DNA of 64,000 nt from Carya illinoinensis (Eukaryota > Streptophyta > Magnoliopsida > Fagales > Juglandaceae). Below are positions 22,780 through 36,193 of the stretch, one piece after another. The position numbers and the translations under genes are program-made. Below the pieces are notes generated by a model. The model had not been told where the DNA came from, searched no databases, and worked only from the letters and a program-made list of their open reading frames with translations. Numbering within the stretch: position 1 is the stretch's first letter; every line of letters starts with the position of its first letter. The DNA is taken from assembly GCF_018687715.1 (NCBI RefSeq), contig NC_056762.1, positions 20,349,364 through 20,413,363 of the forward strand, given 5' to 3'.

Positions 22780-25700
22780 TCTAATCATACATAATCTATC
22801 TTTTGGTAAATGTTTTGTGAAAATATCTACTAACTAATCGTGTGTGTTTGTGAACTCTAGTACTATATCGTCTGCCTGCACATGATCTCGAAGAAAATGA
22901 TATCTTATTTCAATATGCTTAGTTCTAGAATGTTATATTGTGTTTTTTGAAAGATTTATAACACTTGTATTATCACATTTGATTAGAATGTGATTATACA
23001 TGAGTTTAAAATCTTCAAGTTGTTGCTTCATGTAAAGAACTTGAGCACAACAACTATCCGAACAACATATTCTGCCTTAGCAGTAGATAGTGCAACAGAA
23101 TTTTATTTTTTACTAAACAAGGAAACTAGTGCATGACCTAAGAAATGGCATGCTCCGCTAGTGCTTTTTCGATCTATTTTACAACCAGCATAACCAGCAT
23201 CTGTGTAGCTGATTAGATCGAAAGATGTGTGTTTAGGGTACCATAACTCTAGGTTAATTGTACCATTAAGATATATAAGAATGCGCTTAACTACAATTGA
23301 ATGATATTCTTTTGGAGATGATTGAAAGTGTGCACATAAGCACACACTAAATATAATATCTGATCTACTGGCTGTCAAATATAATAAGCTACTAATCATA
23401 CCTCGATATACATTCTAGTTAACTGGCTTACCGGTTTCATATTTATCAAGTTTAGTTGATGGGCTTATTAGTGTTCCAATTTCCTTAACACCTTCCATCC
23501 TAAACTTTTTCAGTAATTCCTTAATATATTTTGATTGATTGATGAATGTCCCACTTTTTACTTGCTTAATTTACAATTCGAGAAAGAATGTAAGTTCTTC
23601 CATCATGCTCATTTCAAATTCTTTTTGCATAATTTTAACAAAAACTTAGCACATATTTTTATTAGTAGCACCGAATATTATATTATCAATATAAATATGA
23701 ATCAAAAGAATATCATCATTTTCATATTTAATGAAAAGAGTTGTGTCGATTTTTCCTCTTGAAAAATCTTTTTCAATCAAAAAACTACTTAGTCTCTCGT
23801 ACCAAGCTCTAAGAGCTTGTTTGAGTCTATATAGTGCTTTTGTGAGTTTGAAAACATGATTTGTGGAAATATGATTTTTAAAACCTGGAGGTTGCTCAAT
23901 ATATACTTCTTCATTTATAAAACCATTTAAGAAAACACTTTTAACATCCATTTGAAAAAGTTTGAAATCTTTATAACAAGCATATGCAAGTAGCATTCAA
24001 ATAGTTTCTAATCTTGCGACTGGTGTATATATCTCATCATAATTGATTCATTCTTCTTAATTGAAACCTTGGGCTACAAGTTGAGCCTTATTTCTAATAA
24101 TGACTCCGGACTCATCTTTTTTGTTTCTAAAAACTCATTTTATTCTAATGATAGTATGATTTTTGGGTTTAGGAACAAGTGTCCAAATATCATTTCTTTC
24201 AAATTGATTCAACTCTCTTACATAGTTAGAATCCAAGATTCATTAAGAAGTGCTGCATCAATATTTTTGGGTTCAATTTGAGATAGAAAAGTAGTATGAT
24301 TGCAAATATTTCTAAGAGATGATCGAGTACTTACACCTCGTGAAGGTTCTCCTAAAATTTGTTCAACTGGATGATCTTTCATAAATTTTCACTGTTTGGT
24401 TGCATCTTATATTAAATTTTGATGATCTTTCCTGATATTTCCATGTTAAACTTCCTCTATTGTGTTCTCTTTGTTAAGATTGAGACTTTCCGTGTTATTT
24501 ATACCACCTGTTTCTTCATCAATAGATTTATTGGAGAGTAGAGAATTAGATTCATCAAATACTACATGCATAGATTCTTGTACAGTCAAAGTCTTTTATT
24601 GAATACTTTATAAGTTTTACTATTAGTAGAATACCCGAGAAAGATACTTTTATCAGATTTTGCATCAAACTTGTTTAAATTATCCCTGTCATTCAAAATA
24701 AAATAGTTGCATCTAAATACATGAAAGTAACCAATATTGAGCTTTTTCTCATTCCAAAGCTCATAGGGGGTTTTATCTAATTTAGATCTTAGCATAACTC
24801 TATTTATAATATAACATGCAGTACTTACCATTTTGGCCCAAAAGTAATTAGGCAAGTTGTTCTCATTGAGCATTGTTCTTGCCATCTTTTGAAGAGATCT
24901 ATTTTTCCTCCACTATCCCATTTTGTCGAGGAGTTCGAGGAGCAGAAAAATTATGCACAAAACCATTTTCATCACAAAATGTTTCAATATTTTTATTAAC
25001 AAACTCTTTTCCCCTATCACTTCGGATATTTAAAATAGTATAGTCATTTTCATTTTGAATTCTCTTGCATAACTTGGTAAAGACATTATGTGTCTTATAT
25101 TTATGAGTAGGAAAGATGACCTAAGTATATCTAGAGAAATCATCAACAATAACAAATGCATAATATTTTCCTCCTAGATTGCAACTCTATTTAGTCCAAA
25201 AAGATCCATATGTATCAGTTGCAATGGTCTAATAGTGGAAATATATTTCTTGATTTTAAAAGAAGTTTTTGTTTGTTTACCAAATTGGCATGCTTCACAA
25301 ATTTTTTCTTTAAGAAAATTTATTTTTGATAAACCTCTCACAAGATCATTTTCTGAAAGTTTGGAAATAAGTTTCATGTTGGCATGATCTAGTCTTCTAT
25401 GCCATAACCAACTAGTTTCATTTTGGACTGAAAAACAAATAGCATCTTATGAGGTAATTTCTTCAAAATTGATTGTATAAATATTGTTACTTCTAAAAGT
25501 AATAAAACAAATATTACAATCATGATCATTTAAAATAATGCACTTATCTATTTTGAAAATAACTGTAAATTCTTTATCACATAATTGACTTATGTTCAAA
25601 AGATTATATTTTAGACCTTCAACGAGTAGAACATTTTCAATTATGAGAGAAGATTCATTACCAATTTTACCTGTTCCTACGATCTTCCCTTTTGAATTGT

Positions 25701-25830
25701 CTCCAAATGTTAGGTGTCCTTCTTCTTTAGATCTAAAATCAAAGAACTTAGTCTTATCTCCCGTCATGTATTTTGAACATCTACTATCTAAAAACCACTT
25801 GTTTTTGCTTGTGGATGACTTCATGCATAC
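22780..25830 (-). pseudogene. Copia-II pol: protease, integrase, RT, RNase H, heavily degraded
   Basis: Minus-strand pieces in order: protease region 25824-25447, whose motif reads WFLDSRCS where a glycine normally follows DS; integrase zinc region (WHRRLDHANMKL ... CEACQFGK, 25430-25174) and a later integrase part (ARTMLNENNLPNYFW, 24885-24586); RT (QMDVKSVFLNGFINEEVYIE and the box YIDNIIFG, 23996-23646), where the second catalytic Asp reads Asn; RNase H region (SYTDAGYAGCKIDRKSTSG, 23399-23103). Several frameshifts and stops separate them. The element is catalytically dead at both the protease and the RT. Confidence 0.85.
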
Positions 25831-26116
25831 CTATAAAAATAATTAAAATGATTTTTCTTGGTATCCAAGTTCTTTGGGTCCTTTATTTATTAGTATTAGA
25901 ATAAATAAGATTTTTAGGTACCCATATGGCTTTAATAGTCATTGTATGCTTTATTTTAATATAACAATTATGATAATTATGACCATTTCTATTACAAAAA
26001 TTGCAAATAGCATTGGCATATATAAAGAACTTAATTGATTATAATAGTATCTTTTTTTGACAAAATTATTTTTATGGAAAGAATTTTGAATATTAGAATT
26101 TGATGTAGAAGGATTA

Positions 26117-27516
26117 TCAAAAGAAGTTTTTATAAAGTTTATATTTTTGTTTTGGTATATATCTCAAACTTGCCTTGTCAAAAACACATTTTTGACTACC
26201 AATAAGTTTTTCAAAATTTCTTTTTCCATTTGTAAAGTTTTTAACAATATTTTCTAAATCAGTTTTCTTCTTCTTCAATTCAAGATTTTTATCTTTTAAA
26301 ACAATGCTTTCTTTTCTTAAAATATCAATTTCGTTTATTAAAGAAGAATTTTTCTTTTTCAAAGCAGTATACTTGATACCTAATTTTTCAAATTCCTCAT
26401 ATACCTCTTCTAAAATATTTTGTAATTCTTCAAATGAAAAATTTTCAATATTATCAAGATTTATTACTTTAATGTCATCTTTAGCCATAAGAGAAATATT
26501 TGCTTATCCTCCATTGCTTGCTTCACTATCTGAACTATTTGAATCATCATCTCATATAGTTTTCATTGCTTTCTTACCCTTGTTTCAATCTTTTTGTAGC
26601 AGAGGATAATCTGGCTTGATATGACCAGCCTTATTGCATTTATAACAAATTAAAGTGTCATTTTAATTTGAATCTTTCTTGAAAAACGTTTTGAAAGATT
26701 TTCTTAGAGGAGTTTTATTTTTCTTTAAGAACCTCTGAATTCTTCTTGTTATTATCGCAACTTCTTTATCTTTATCATCATTTTCCTCATCTTCATCACT
26801 TTCACTTTCGTGAGAAACAACTTTAAGTGCCGAGCTCTTCTTTGGCTTTCCTTCTTCTTTTCTTCTTTTCAATGTGTACTCATGGGTGATAAGTGACCTG
26901 ATGAGTTCATTCACTTCGAGCTTCTTGAGGTCTCTAACTTCAAGAATCGCTGTCACTTTTGATTCCCAGCGTTTTGATAGAGAGTTGAGAATTTTTCTTA
27001 CTATCTCCACCTTGGAATAAACTTTACAAAGAACTGTCAAACTGTTTATGATGTTAGCAAAATAAGTGTGCATACTAGAAATAGATTCATCATCATTCAT
27101 CTTAAACATTTCATATTCATAAGTAAGAATATAAATTTTTGATTCCTTGACCTGTGAAGTTCTTTCATAAGTAACTTCGAAGTTATCTCAAATTTTTTTT
27201 GCCGTAGCGCAAATCATTATTTTATTAAACTCATTTTCATTGAGAGCATTAAATAATAAATTCATAACAGTTAAATTCAAAGTATAAAGTCTATCGTCTT
27301 CACGATCAAACACTTCTTCTTCCTTTTTGACTTTTACTCCATCAACCACTTTTGTTGAAATATAAAGTCCATTTACAATGCATTTCCAGATTTCTTGACA
27401 TTGAGCCTGAAGAAATATTCTCATTCTAACTTTCCAGAATCAGTAATTGTCTCCACAAAAGAGTGGAGACCGACTGCTAGATTGACTTTCACCAAATGAA
27501 ACTGTAATGTTAACCA
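26117..27516 (-). pseudogene. Copia-II gag with degraded zinc knuckle and coiled-coil extension
   Basis: The ATG is at 27516, followed shortly by a TGA, then WKVRMRIFLQAQ (27440-27400) and a UBN2/Retrotran_gag-type body (27424-26663, with FEVTYERTSQVKE and NDDESISSMHTYFANIINSL). The knuckle region reads CYKCNKAGHIKPDYP, where the last zinc ligand is Tyr instead of Cys (about 26600). Downstream, 26488-26117 encodes a strongly coiled-coil peptide (ENFSFEELQNILEEVYEEFE ... KKTDLENIVKNF). Such a Gag extension is typical of the Sirevirus/Maximus lineage as I know it. Several stops interrupt the frame. Confidence 0.8.
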
Positions 27517-27562
27517 TAAAATCTTAACTCAGAAGATAGTTAATCTTATATCTGATACCAAT

Positions 27563-28898
27563 TGTTGCCTAGATGACTAACACAAGAGGAGAGGTGAATT
27601 GAGTTGTATTTAAGAAAAATAACAATTATAAATCAAATATACAATATAAAATATAAATAAAATACGAAACATCAATAAATATAAAAAGTAAGGGTAAGAA
27701 AGAAGTAAACTCAGTATGTTAACGTGGTTCGGCTCCACTGCTTACGTACTCGCCTCAAGCTACCCCTTGAGGATTCTCAAATTCACTATTCAAACTCCTT
27801 TAAGTGGAGATAGAAACCTATTACACCTTTGAACAACACTGCTACAAAGGATTCGTGTAGAACACCCTCTACATTTGCAATCACTTTACACGTGGTGATT
27901 CAACTATTCTCTGTGTAGAACACTTTTTACACGTATAATGGTTATACACACCCTTTTACTAATATAAGAGCTGATAGTAGGTGGGTTATCAGAAAACACT
28001 CCTCAATGAGTGAAATAAGAACAATAAAGTGCAAACTATATATCTCTCAAAATGAACAAGGATTAAGGCTCAATGCTTAGAGAAGAGAGAATGAAAGTTT
28101 TGAATGAATGTTATATGCTCTGGATGTTGTAAATGTGAAGCTCTCAAATGATCTATTTATAGGCATATGAGACTTCATATTCAAATTTAAAAAGATTCAC
28201 ATGTCAAAGATAACATCATTCACTTTTTCAAAAAATTTAAATAAAAGGTTCTTCATTTTCAATTGTCAAAGACAACATCATTCATTTTTCAAAAATTTCA
28301 AATCTAATCTTTTACTTTTGGTATATGACAAAAGGAGCACACTTTACTTTTCAAATTTTTCAAACCTAATCTTTTTACTTTTTGCATATGACAAAAGGAG
28401 CACACTTTACTTTTCAAAATTTTCAAACAAAAACATCTATATTTTACATAAGTCAAAAAAAGGAACAATCACTTTTGAAAATATTCAAATAAAACATGTA
28501 CATGTGAAATATGACAATCAATCATCTTTAATATTTTCAAAGTACAAACCTTTAATCATGTAATGCACATGTGAAAGATGACAATTAATTATCTTTCATA
28601 CTTTTCAAATTTAATTTTCAAAATATTCATGCATATGTTGAAAATCTATTTTAATGCTTTATGATAAAATATTAATTTTAAGCCTTAATCCTAATTTCAA
28701 ATTTTTAAGATATTTACAACATTACTTTGATTTTAATGTGAACAAGCTTCTTGCTCATGCTTGGTTCCTTGATGTGCTTGACTCTATTGTGTAGACAACT
28801 TGAGTTTGAGATTCCTTTATTATTTAAATTCATTTGTTATTATCAAAATCCATGTGTAAATATATAATTACACGAAACTTGAAATCTTGATTTCAACA
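27563..28898 (-). repeat. 5' LTR of Copia-II (uninterrupted copy)
   Basis: TGTTGCCTAG...TTTCAACA, 1336 bp. It aligns end to end with 9246-10192, 11893-12174 and 21525-21697. It shows what the left LTR looked like before the hAT and gypsy insertions and thereby fixes both insertion points. Confidence 0.92.
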
Positions 28899-30947
28899 CT
28901 ACCCCATTAGTTTCTGTCAAACTCGATGGATCCAACTACCTAATTGGACTACTCAATTTATTCATGTACTGCGCAGTCATGATCTCTTGAGCATTGTTGA
29001 TGGCTCAGAACCCTATCCTTCCCAGTTTATTATTGATGATACCGGGAAGCCCACATCTAATCTCAACCCTGCCTATTTGTTATGGTAGAAAAATGATCAG
29101 TTTATTTTGGCATGGTTGAATGCCACTTTATCTGAGAAGGTTTTGTCCACAATTTATGGACTTAACACATCTCGCCAAGTCTAGACCACTTTGGCCAATC
29201 AATTTGCTCCACACTCTCGATCTCTCATCTCTCATTTCAAGAGGCAACTTCAAACTTTGCACCAAGGATCTGAAAACTGCTCTAACTACTTATTAACAGC
29301 TAAGAGCTGGTCTGACCAACTTGCTGCTGTTGGTAAACAAGTAGATGAAGAGGATTTGATTTCTAATATAGTGGGAGGTCTCAATCATACTTATCATCCA
29401 TTTATTACTTCATTGAATTTTGTAACTGATGATTCTTTTGTCAGCTTTGATGATTTTCAAGCTGAATTGCTTAATTATGAGCAACTCATTGAATCACAAA
29501 CCAAGCATGTTGCAACAGACAGCAGCATTGCTTTCTTCACACAAAAGCCAAAGCAGCAACAATTCAATAAGAAGAAGTTTTTCCCGCAGCAGAACTACTC
29601 TAACCCACAAGTCAAGCCTTCCAACAACTCTTCAACACCAACCAATCAGCAAGGTTCCAAGTCCTCTACCAATGAAAGATTTTTTTCTACAAATCGACAA
29701 CCTTGTCAGATATGTGGAAAATCAAGTCACCAATCATTAGATTGTTATCACCGTATGAATTTCTCATACCAAAGCCGCCATCCTCCATCTCAGCTTGCAG
29801 CACTAGCAGCCCAGTTCAATGTTTCTCAAGAGGTTGAACAACCATGGTATTTGGATAGTGGGGCAACAACCACATAACAGCTGATCTTGACAACTTAACA
29901 ATACAACATCAGCCATATCAGGGTGCAGACAAAGTAAAAGTTGGCAATGGAGGAGGTTTGCATATCACACACACTGGTTCTTCCTTCTTTTCCTCTTCCA
30001 AGTCCAAATTTCTACTCTAGAAAATTTTAAGATGTCCCCATGCTTTTTCTAACTTATTATCCATTCATAATTTCTGTCAAGATAACAATTGTTATTTTGT
30101 TCTTACTGCCTCTTCCTTTATTGTTAAGGACTTGCAGACCCAGGAGACACTCCTCCAAGGATCGAGTGAAGCTGGCTTGTACCCCATTTATTTGTAGCAT
30201 TTTCAGTTCAATAAAACCTCCACAAGGCCTGTCTCTCCTCCCTTTTCCACTGCATTGCTAGGAGTCAAAGCACCAATCAAAGTTTGGCACTCAAGATTGG
30301 GCCATCCCTCTGCACCTGTTCTTCATCAATTAGTTAATAGTTTTATGTTATCTCTCTCAAGTTCCTTTAGGTTTATTAAACTTTGTGAATCTTGTCAAGT
30401 GGCCAAGAGTCACAAACTTCCATTTAGTGAGTCAACTAGTAGGTCTACATCTCCTTTGGAATTAATCCATTCGGATTTGTGGACCTCCCCTGTTTCTTCT
30501 GTAAGTGGGTGCAAATTCTATGTAATTTTTATTGATGACTTCTCTCGCTTTGCATGGCTCTTTCCTTTGCATTACAAATTAGATGTTACTATGTGTTTTA
30601 TTAAGTTCAAGTGTTTGGTTGAAAAATTATACTCTTACAAAATAAAAAAGTTCCAAACTGATAATGGAGGAGAATATACTTCAACCTCATTCAAAACATT
30701 CCTTGAAACACATGGTATCCTCCATCGTCTAACCTGTCCATATACATCTGAACAAAATGAGATCTCTGAAAGAAAGCACAGGCATATCACTGAGACTGGT
30801 TTGTCTCTTCTTGCACAATCCAAACTCCCATTCAAGTATTGGGTTGATGCCTTCTTAACTGCCACCTATCTCATCAATCGGCTTCCTACTCTAGTTTTTG
30901 CCAATACATCTCCATATAGGGATATGAAATTGGGACTAACAGAGTAG

Positions 30948-32330
30948 TATATGTGGCATGTTCTCGTGGCCAATAGATTGCAATATGGTATTCCAAGAGA
31001 AGACCAACTATAAAGATGGTTATTTTGTAGTCCTCTAAGAGGTTTGTCCAAGGTATCTACTAAAATTGTGAAAAGCTGTCGTAGATGGAGTTACCCGACT
31101 TCTGGATCAATCGTTGCAAGTGAAGAATGTCTTTGTATCCTACTCCACATACTTGGATAGGTGAGTAACTTGACTCGAAACTTTAGGGACAACAATAAGA
31201 AAAGTGAGAACGGATGGATGACTTGATGATAGTTTCATAGGCATTCGAGAAATACGAAGAATTGTATCGAAACTTGGGGCCCACATGACGCCTGTGGAGG
31301 GGTGTAGATGGTCAAATCTTGAAGAACTAAAGCCCAGGAATTGTGGAGCTTCACGTGTGGAAGGCTCCAGCTCCACTTGGGGCAACGCATGAGGCACACT
31401 TAACCCCTTATTTCTTCAACTCCGCTTCTTGCTCCTTATAGATCGGTGGCCTGAGAATTGGATGGTATGGCAGGCGTAGTTCAAGGATGCTAGAAAGCGA
31501 TAAATACACCATTTTTTCTCCAAAAGAAGAAAAAAAATACCAAAACTTTTCACCCATGGCTTAGAAGGGAGGAGAGGGAGGGAGGAAACGAAACTCCTCC
31601 CCCCACTCATGGACACTTTTACTAGATTGATTGAAAGTATGGGTTTGGAGAGACGATGACACATTTTAGAGAGAAATGGAGGATTGGATCCGAGGTCTAA
31701 AGTTTTTATTGTTGGGCTTTTTCTCTTCTCTTAAGGTATCTTTTTACAATTTTTTCTAACCTTATTCTTCTTTTATTTCTATCTTCTTTTTTTCTCGGTC
31801 TCCTTTTTATCAAAGCAATGCATACGCCAACACGAAGTATTCTCGAACAAATAATGATGGACAAATGGATATTGATTGCATTTCTTTAATCAGTAATACA
31901 ATATGCAAATTTAAATTGTACAAGTTTCATGTAGACCATTTGAAGAAAATGTGAGACCTATTATGAAAATGTGAGATTCTCGTATGAGTTCTATTTTTTT
32001 TTTTTTTCAAAGAATTTGCACGAGAGTTGCAAAAGATAATTAGAAGCCTACAAAAACACGATACCAGATTAAACTATTCTTTACAACACATTCACCAAGT
32101 CATATAGGATTGATAAGTAAAAGATTACGTGAATATGAGTTTAATTAAGTATACCGAAGTAACTTTTTGTTTCCTTAGATCTTAATCTCGGTACGGCTGA
32201 TCATGATTCGAGTAATTCAAATCATCACAAACCAAATTAGAAATTGTTTAGAACTCTGTCAAAAAGAATTTTTAAAAGAAAAATATAAATCACTCCATCA
32301 AAGGCCGTAGATATACTTTTAAAATTAAAA
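30948..32330. other. unassigned 1.4 kb after the Copia-I truncation
   Basis: Similarity to copia coding sequence stops around 30.95 kb. The following 800 bp are moderately GC-balanced, with only short ORFs on both strands and no recognised domain. After about 31.7 kb the sequence is AT-rich. It could be the flank exposed by deletion of the 3' half of Copia-I or another unclassified repeat. Confidence 0.4.
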
Positions 32331-32542
32331 GTTCTATTCATCATCGCTACATACTGTATATACACTACACTTATTTTTATTTTTATTTTTTCTCTATACA
32401 AATGTATGATGTATGGATGATGGGTAGAAGAGTTTAATTAGTTTAAGAAGAATAAAACCAAAAAAAATAAAAAAATCAACAAATTATAAAAATAAAATAA
32501 AAATAAGTGTGGTGTATAGGGATGATGAGTAGCAAAACTCTT
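32331..32542. mobile_element. MITE with TIRs of about 50 bp
   Basis: The left end (CATCATCGCTACATACTGTA..CACTACACTTATTTTTATT) and the reverse complement of the right end (GCTACTCATCATCCCTATA..CACCACACTTATTTTTATT) pair over about 50 bp around a 100-bp AT-rich core. The TSD is unclear because of the flanking T/A runs. Non-coding. Confidence 0.6.
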
Positions 32543-32578
32543 TAAAAAATATTATTTAGATATTTGTAGGGTTTTAGG

Positions 32579-33647
32579 TAGGACTGTTCATACGGGCCGG
32601 ATAAAATCCGGCCCGGCCCGGAATCTAGATTTCCGATTACGGTTTTCGGCTCGGGTCAAATCCAGGCCGAAACCCGTATTTACAAAAACCGTATAACCTG
32701 GTCCGGACTCGGGTATGAAACCCGAGTTCCGTATTATAACCCGGTTAACCGGGTTTATATATAAAGTAAAAAAAAAAAAACCCTACCCGCGATTTATTCT
32801 CACTCTCTCCCCCTCCCTATCTGTTATCTCTGCGCCGAAAACACTCTCAATCTCTCTGAAACCCTAGTTGTTGTCCCTCTCTCAATCTCTCCGAAACTCT
32901 AGCCGTCGTCTTCATCCTCGTGCCTTGTCTTCATCCTCGTTCGTGCCGATATATGTAAGTAGATGCTTTTGTAATTCCACCGTCTTCATCCTAGATGCTT
33001 TTGTTAGTTGATTTATCTTGTTTTGCTCATTTCGTGTCTATAGTTTCTGCATCTATGGTTACCCATTCGAAAAATTTAAATGGGTTTGTTTAGCTTAGAC
33101 TGCCGCTAGCATTTTTTGTTTGTTTTCTTTCTTCTTAGTTTGTTGATTTTGGATTTGTTTTAATAAGTTTTACATTTTCTTTGGTTGAGAAGATTTGTTC
33201 AGTTTTTTAATGGGACATCCCTGAATATCAGTAGCATATTCATGCCCTAATTTATCTGTAGTATGATAGATTCTCGATCCATTAGCATATATTGTTCTAC
33301 GTTTTGTTTTGTTTTGGATCCTGGACAGACCAAATCTGATTGTCTATATATTACAGAACACTACTTGAATTAAAAAATCTGTACACTTGAGATATAATCA
33401 GTTAGAGCTAATTAGATTACATAAAACTTTTAAGTTAAATTGAACATCACCACATGATGGGGAATATTGAGTACTTGTACAACAGCTTCATGACCACTAG
33501 TGATCCGGTCATGCATTAAGATGATTGTTCAACATGGACTCTTAGAGACTAGTTAAAAATAATGTTAGATATAATCTCTGGTTGCAAAGTTTTGTAAAAG
33601 TTTCTTTTTCTCTTTTTTTTTTTTGTGATCCACTTAAAAAAAAAACA

Positions 33648-33683
<36 letters not shown>

Positions 33684-35541
33684 AAGAAGAAGAAGAATAT
33701 GTGTTTTAGCTAGGATTTGTCCCGGGCAGCTTCTTTATGCAAGATCCTAATTAAGATGATCATGAGTTAGTTCCTATCTTTTAAAATCACAACTCAATGA
33801 TTTATATTGTACTCTGACAGACAAGGAAAGCTACTTTATAGCATGTAAAACAGCACTATGGGGTTTTTCTTGCTAGTTTATTTGGTTGCTCTGTAACGTA
33901 ACCTTCAACTTCGATGTGTGCTAGTTTTGTGCAGATCTGGTGAACTGGGTCTCTCTGCTTTTGTTTTGTCTTGTTTTGAATAACTCAAAATGTTTTTGTT
34001 GGTTTATCAGTAGTTATTTTAACTACATATCGAAATATTGCTGTATACTCAAACATAGAATCTTGAATTTTGATGGGTTCTAATTCTTGAAGGGAAGCAA
34101 GGAGGGTCATGCTTCTTAAAAAAGAACACACATAGAAACCAGAAAATTTAAAGAAACAAATGATTAGGAGTTTATACACATCTGAGGAGGAGTTGTAAGA
34201 AAAAATATAGTCATGGTTTTATATATTTGTTATCTGCCATATTGTTTTTTTTTTTTTTTGCTCTGTCGTGATAGATCTGTATGGGTTGTTTTTCTTTCTT
34301 GGTTGTGGAGAGATAGAGCAGCTGCTTGAGAATATTCTTAGGTGAAGGTTGTGTAAAAGGATTTAAGGCTGTTCATCTGTTAGGCAAGTTGAAAAGGACC
34401 ATGAATTAATGGGGTTGTGGAATAGAGTAGTTCTTTTAGGGAACTAATTATAAGGCAAGTACCAATTTGGACATACAAGCCAACCCCTTCACCAAAAAGG
34501 AAAAGATAATGAAAATAATATTGTTATTTTGGCTCCTCAATTAGTGCTGTTTCATGCTTGCTAATAGTGAAACCCATATCAGATAATAGTTCTTGGATGA
34601 ATAAATAAACTGTATCAATTATTGACTTCAAAATACTTGTTGAATAAGGACTAAGATTTGTGGTGGGACCCACGCGTTTTACCATTGGAATTGAAATGAT
34701 GATGGGAAAAAAACAGAGACAGATTCAGTAACATTTTACAATCAGTACTAGTAAGTATCAACTGTGTCCAACTTTTTCAGGAATTACTTTTGAATGTGGA
34801 TATTTAGTTTTGACCTGAAGGTTTATAAGTAATATATGTATATGGTATATATAAATGTTCAAGAAAGAGCCGCTTAAGACCTTTTTATTCTTTGAGCAGA
34901 TTTTTTCTTTCCATAACTTGTGCTAATCTATTATTCCCCAATTTAATAGGATTTGTAGGATGTGTTGCTTTCAGATTTATGCCATTTTCATTCTATTTTA
35001 TTTTTTGCATTTTTTGCAGGATCACTTTCAGGCCAATCACTTTGAAGTTGCTATTTGGTGTGGAAATCAAATTACTGATTTTGTAATTCATATATTGTAA
35101 TTTAGTATTTCGTAATGTAATGTATAAATAACAAATAATATATTATGTAGTGGATTGTATTGTAATGCATGCATACTTGCATAGATGAATATTGGATTTT
35201 TTTTTTTTTTTACATGCATTTTTATTGTGTGGCAAATTAAGTGGAACTTAGATATAGGAGTTGATGATATTTTTCAACCTCTAAAGTGCACAATCAAATT
35301 TATTCTTTTGTTTTTTATAAAAAAATCAGAGCTATATGTGAAAATATTGGATACATTTAGGCTTTTATATGGGTTAAAAAAAAAAAACAAAAACCCGGTT
35401 TCAATCTAGAACCTAGAATACCCGGATTCATACGGGTTCCGGCCCGTTTCTGACCCGGGCTAATCCGGTCCGGATTTGCAATCCAGGTTTCGGTTTAGGT
35501 CTACCCGGATTCCCGGGTCGGAACCCGAATGAACAGGCCTA
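32579..35541. mobile_element. hAT-family element with perfect 8-bp TSD, transposase missing
   Basis: The ends TAGGACTGTTCATACGGG and (reversed) TAGGCCTGTTCATTCGGG are inverted repeats. Flanking GTTTTAGG occurs at 32571-32578 and 35542-35549, an 8-bp TSD diagnostic of hAT. Subterminal regions are rich in CCGG/CCCGG words in both orientations. Inside the left end is a 5'-UTR-like block (pyrimidine-rich, two CCCTAG words), then a GTAAGT donor-like site at 32955. Near the right end there is TTTTTGCAG (to 35019). Almost the whole interior therefore looks like one 2.06-kb intron and no transposase ORF remains. It contains an (AT)n run (about 33650-33680) followed by (AAG)5. Confidence 0.85.
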
Positions 35542-35547
35542 GTTTTA

Positions 35548-35759
35548 GGCTTTTAGCCCTCTCGTTTCATTATACAAACTATCTAATCATCCCATCTAAT
35601 CATTATAATTTTTTTAAATTTTCACATACAATATAATAAATAATTCAATATTTTCAAATTTGAAAATAAAAATAATATTAAAAATAATATTACAATAATA
35701 TTTTATTTAACTTTTAACTTTTATCTCATCTCATCTTATCTGTATAACCAAACAAGGCC
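35548..35759. mobile_element. Tourist-like MITE adjoining the hAT element
   Basis: It begins GGCTTTTAGCCC next to TTA (35545-35547) and ends ACAAGGCC before TTA (35760-35762). The core (ATCTAATCATTATAATTTTT...AACTTTTATCTCATCTCATC) is shared with the copy at 36002-36190. The hAT target site GTTTTAGG overlaps its left end. Terminal repeats are weak, so family assignment rests on the core and the 3-bp TSD. Confidence 0.55.
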
Positions 35760-36001
35760 TTAGAATTAGTTTCTTTCTATTTAAAACAAATATTTTACAG
35801 AAAACTCTTGGTGCCTATAATTATGTTTCAAGAAAATAATTTTTTTTATGGTATTCAGTTGTCACTTGACAATATTTTTCTGAAAACAATTTTTTTGTTT
35901 GATGCCTATAATCTTTTACATAAATGAAGCTTTTTATTATAGATATGTTATTAATACCTCAACTTACATTTATATATTAAATGGGGTTCGATATAAACTT
36001 A

Positions 36002-36190
36002 GGCTTGATTTGGTTTGGGAGATAAGATCTTATCTAATCATTATAATTTTTTCAAAATTTTATATAAAATATAATAAACAATTTAACATTTTTAAATCTC
36101 AAAATAAAAATTATATTTTAACAATATTTTATTTAATTTCTAACTTTTATCTCATCTAATTATATCTCATCTATATAATTAAACCAAGCC
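36002..36190. mobile_element. Tourist-like (PIF/Harbinger) MITE, TTA TSD
   Basis: GGCTTGATTTGGTTT at the left and AAACCAAGCC at the right form inverted termini. TTA is duplicated at 35999-36001 and 36191-36193. The 189-bp AT-rich core has no ORF. This is the clearest member of the MITE family seen repeatedly in the window. Confidence 0.7.
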
Positions 36191-36193
36191 TTA

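Noticed and set aside
31140..31664. ORFs of 82-85 residues on the minus strand after Copia-I
   Set aside because: No recognised domain, no splice context, and composition typical of chance.
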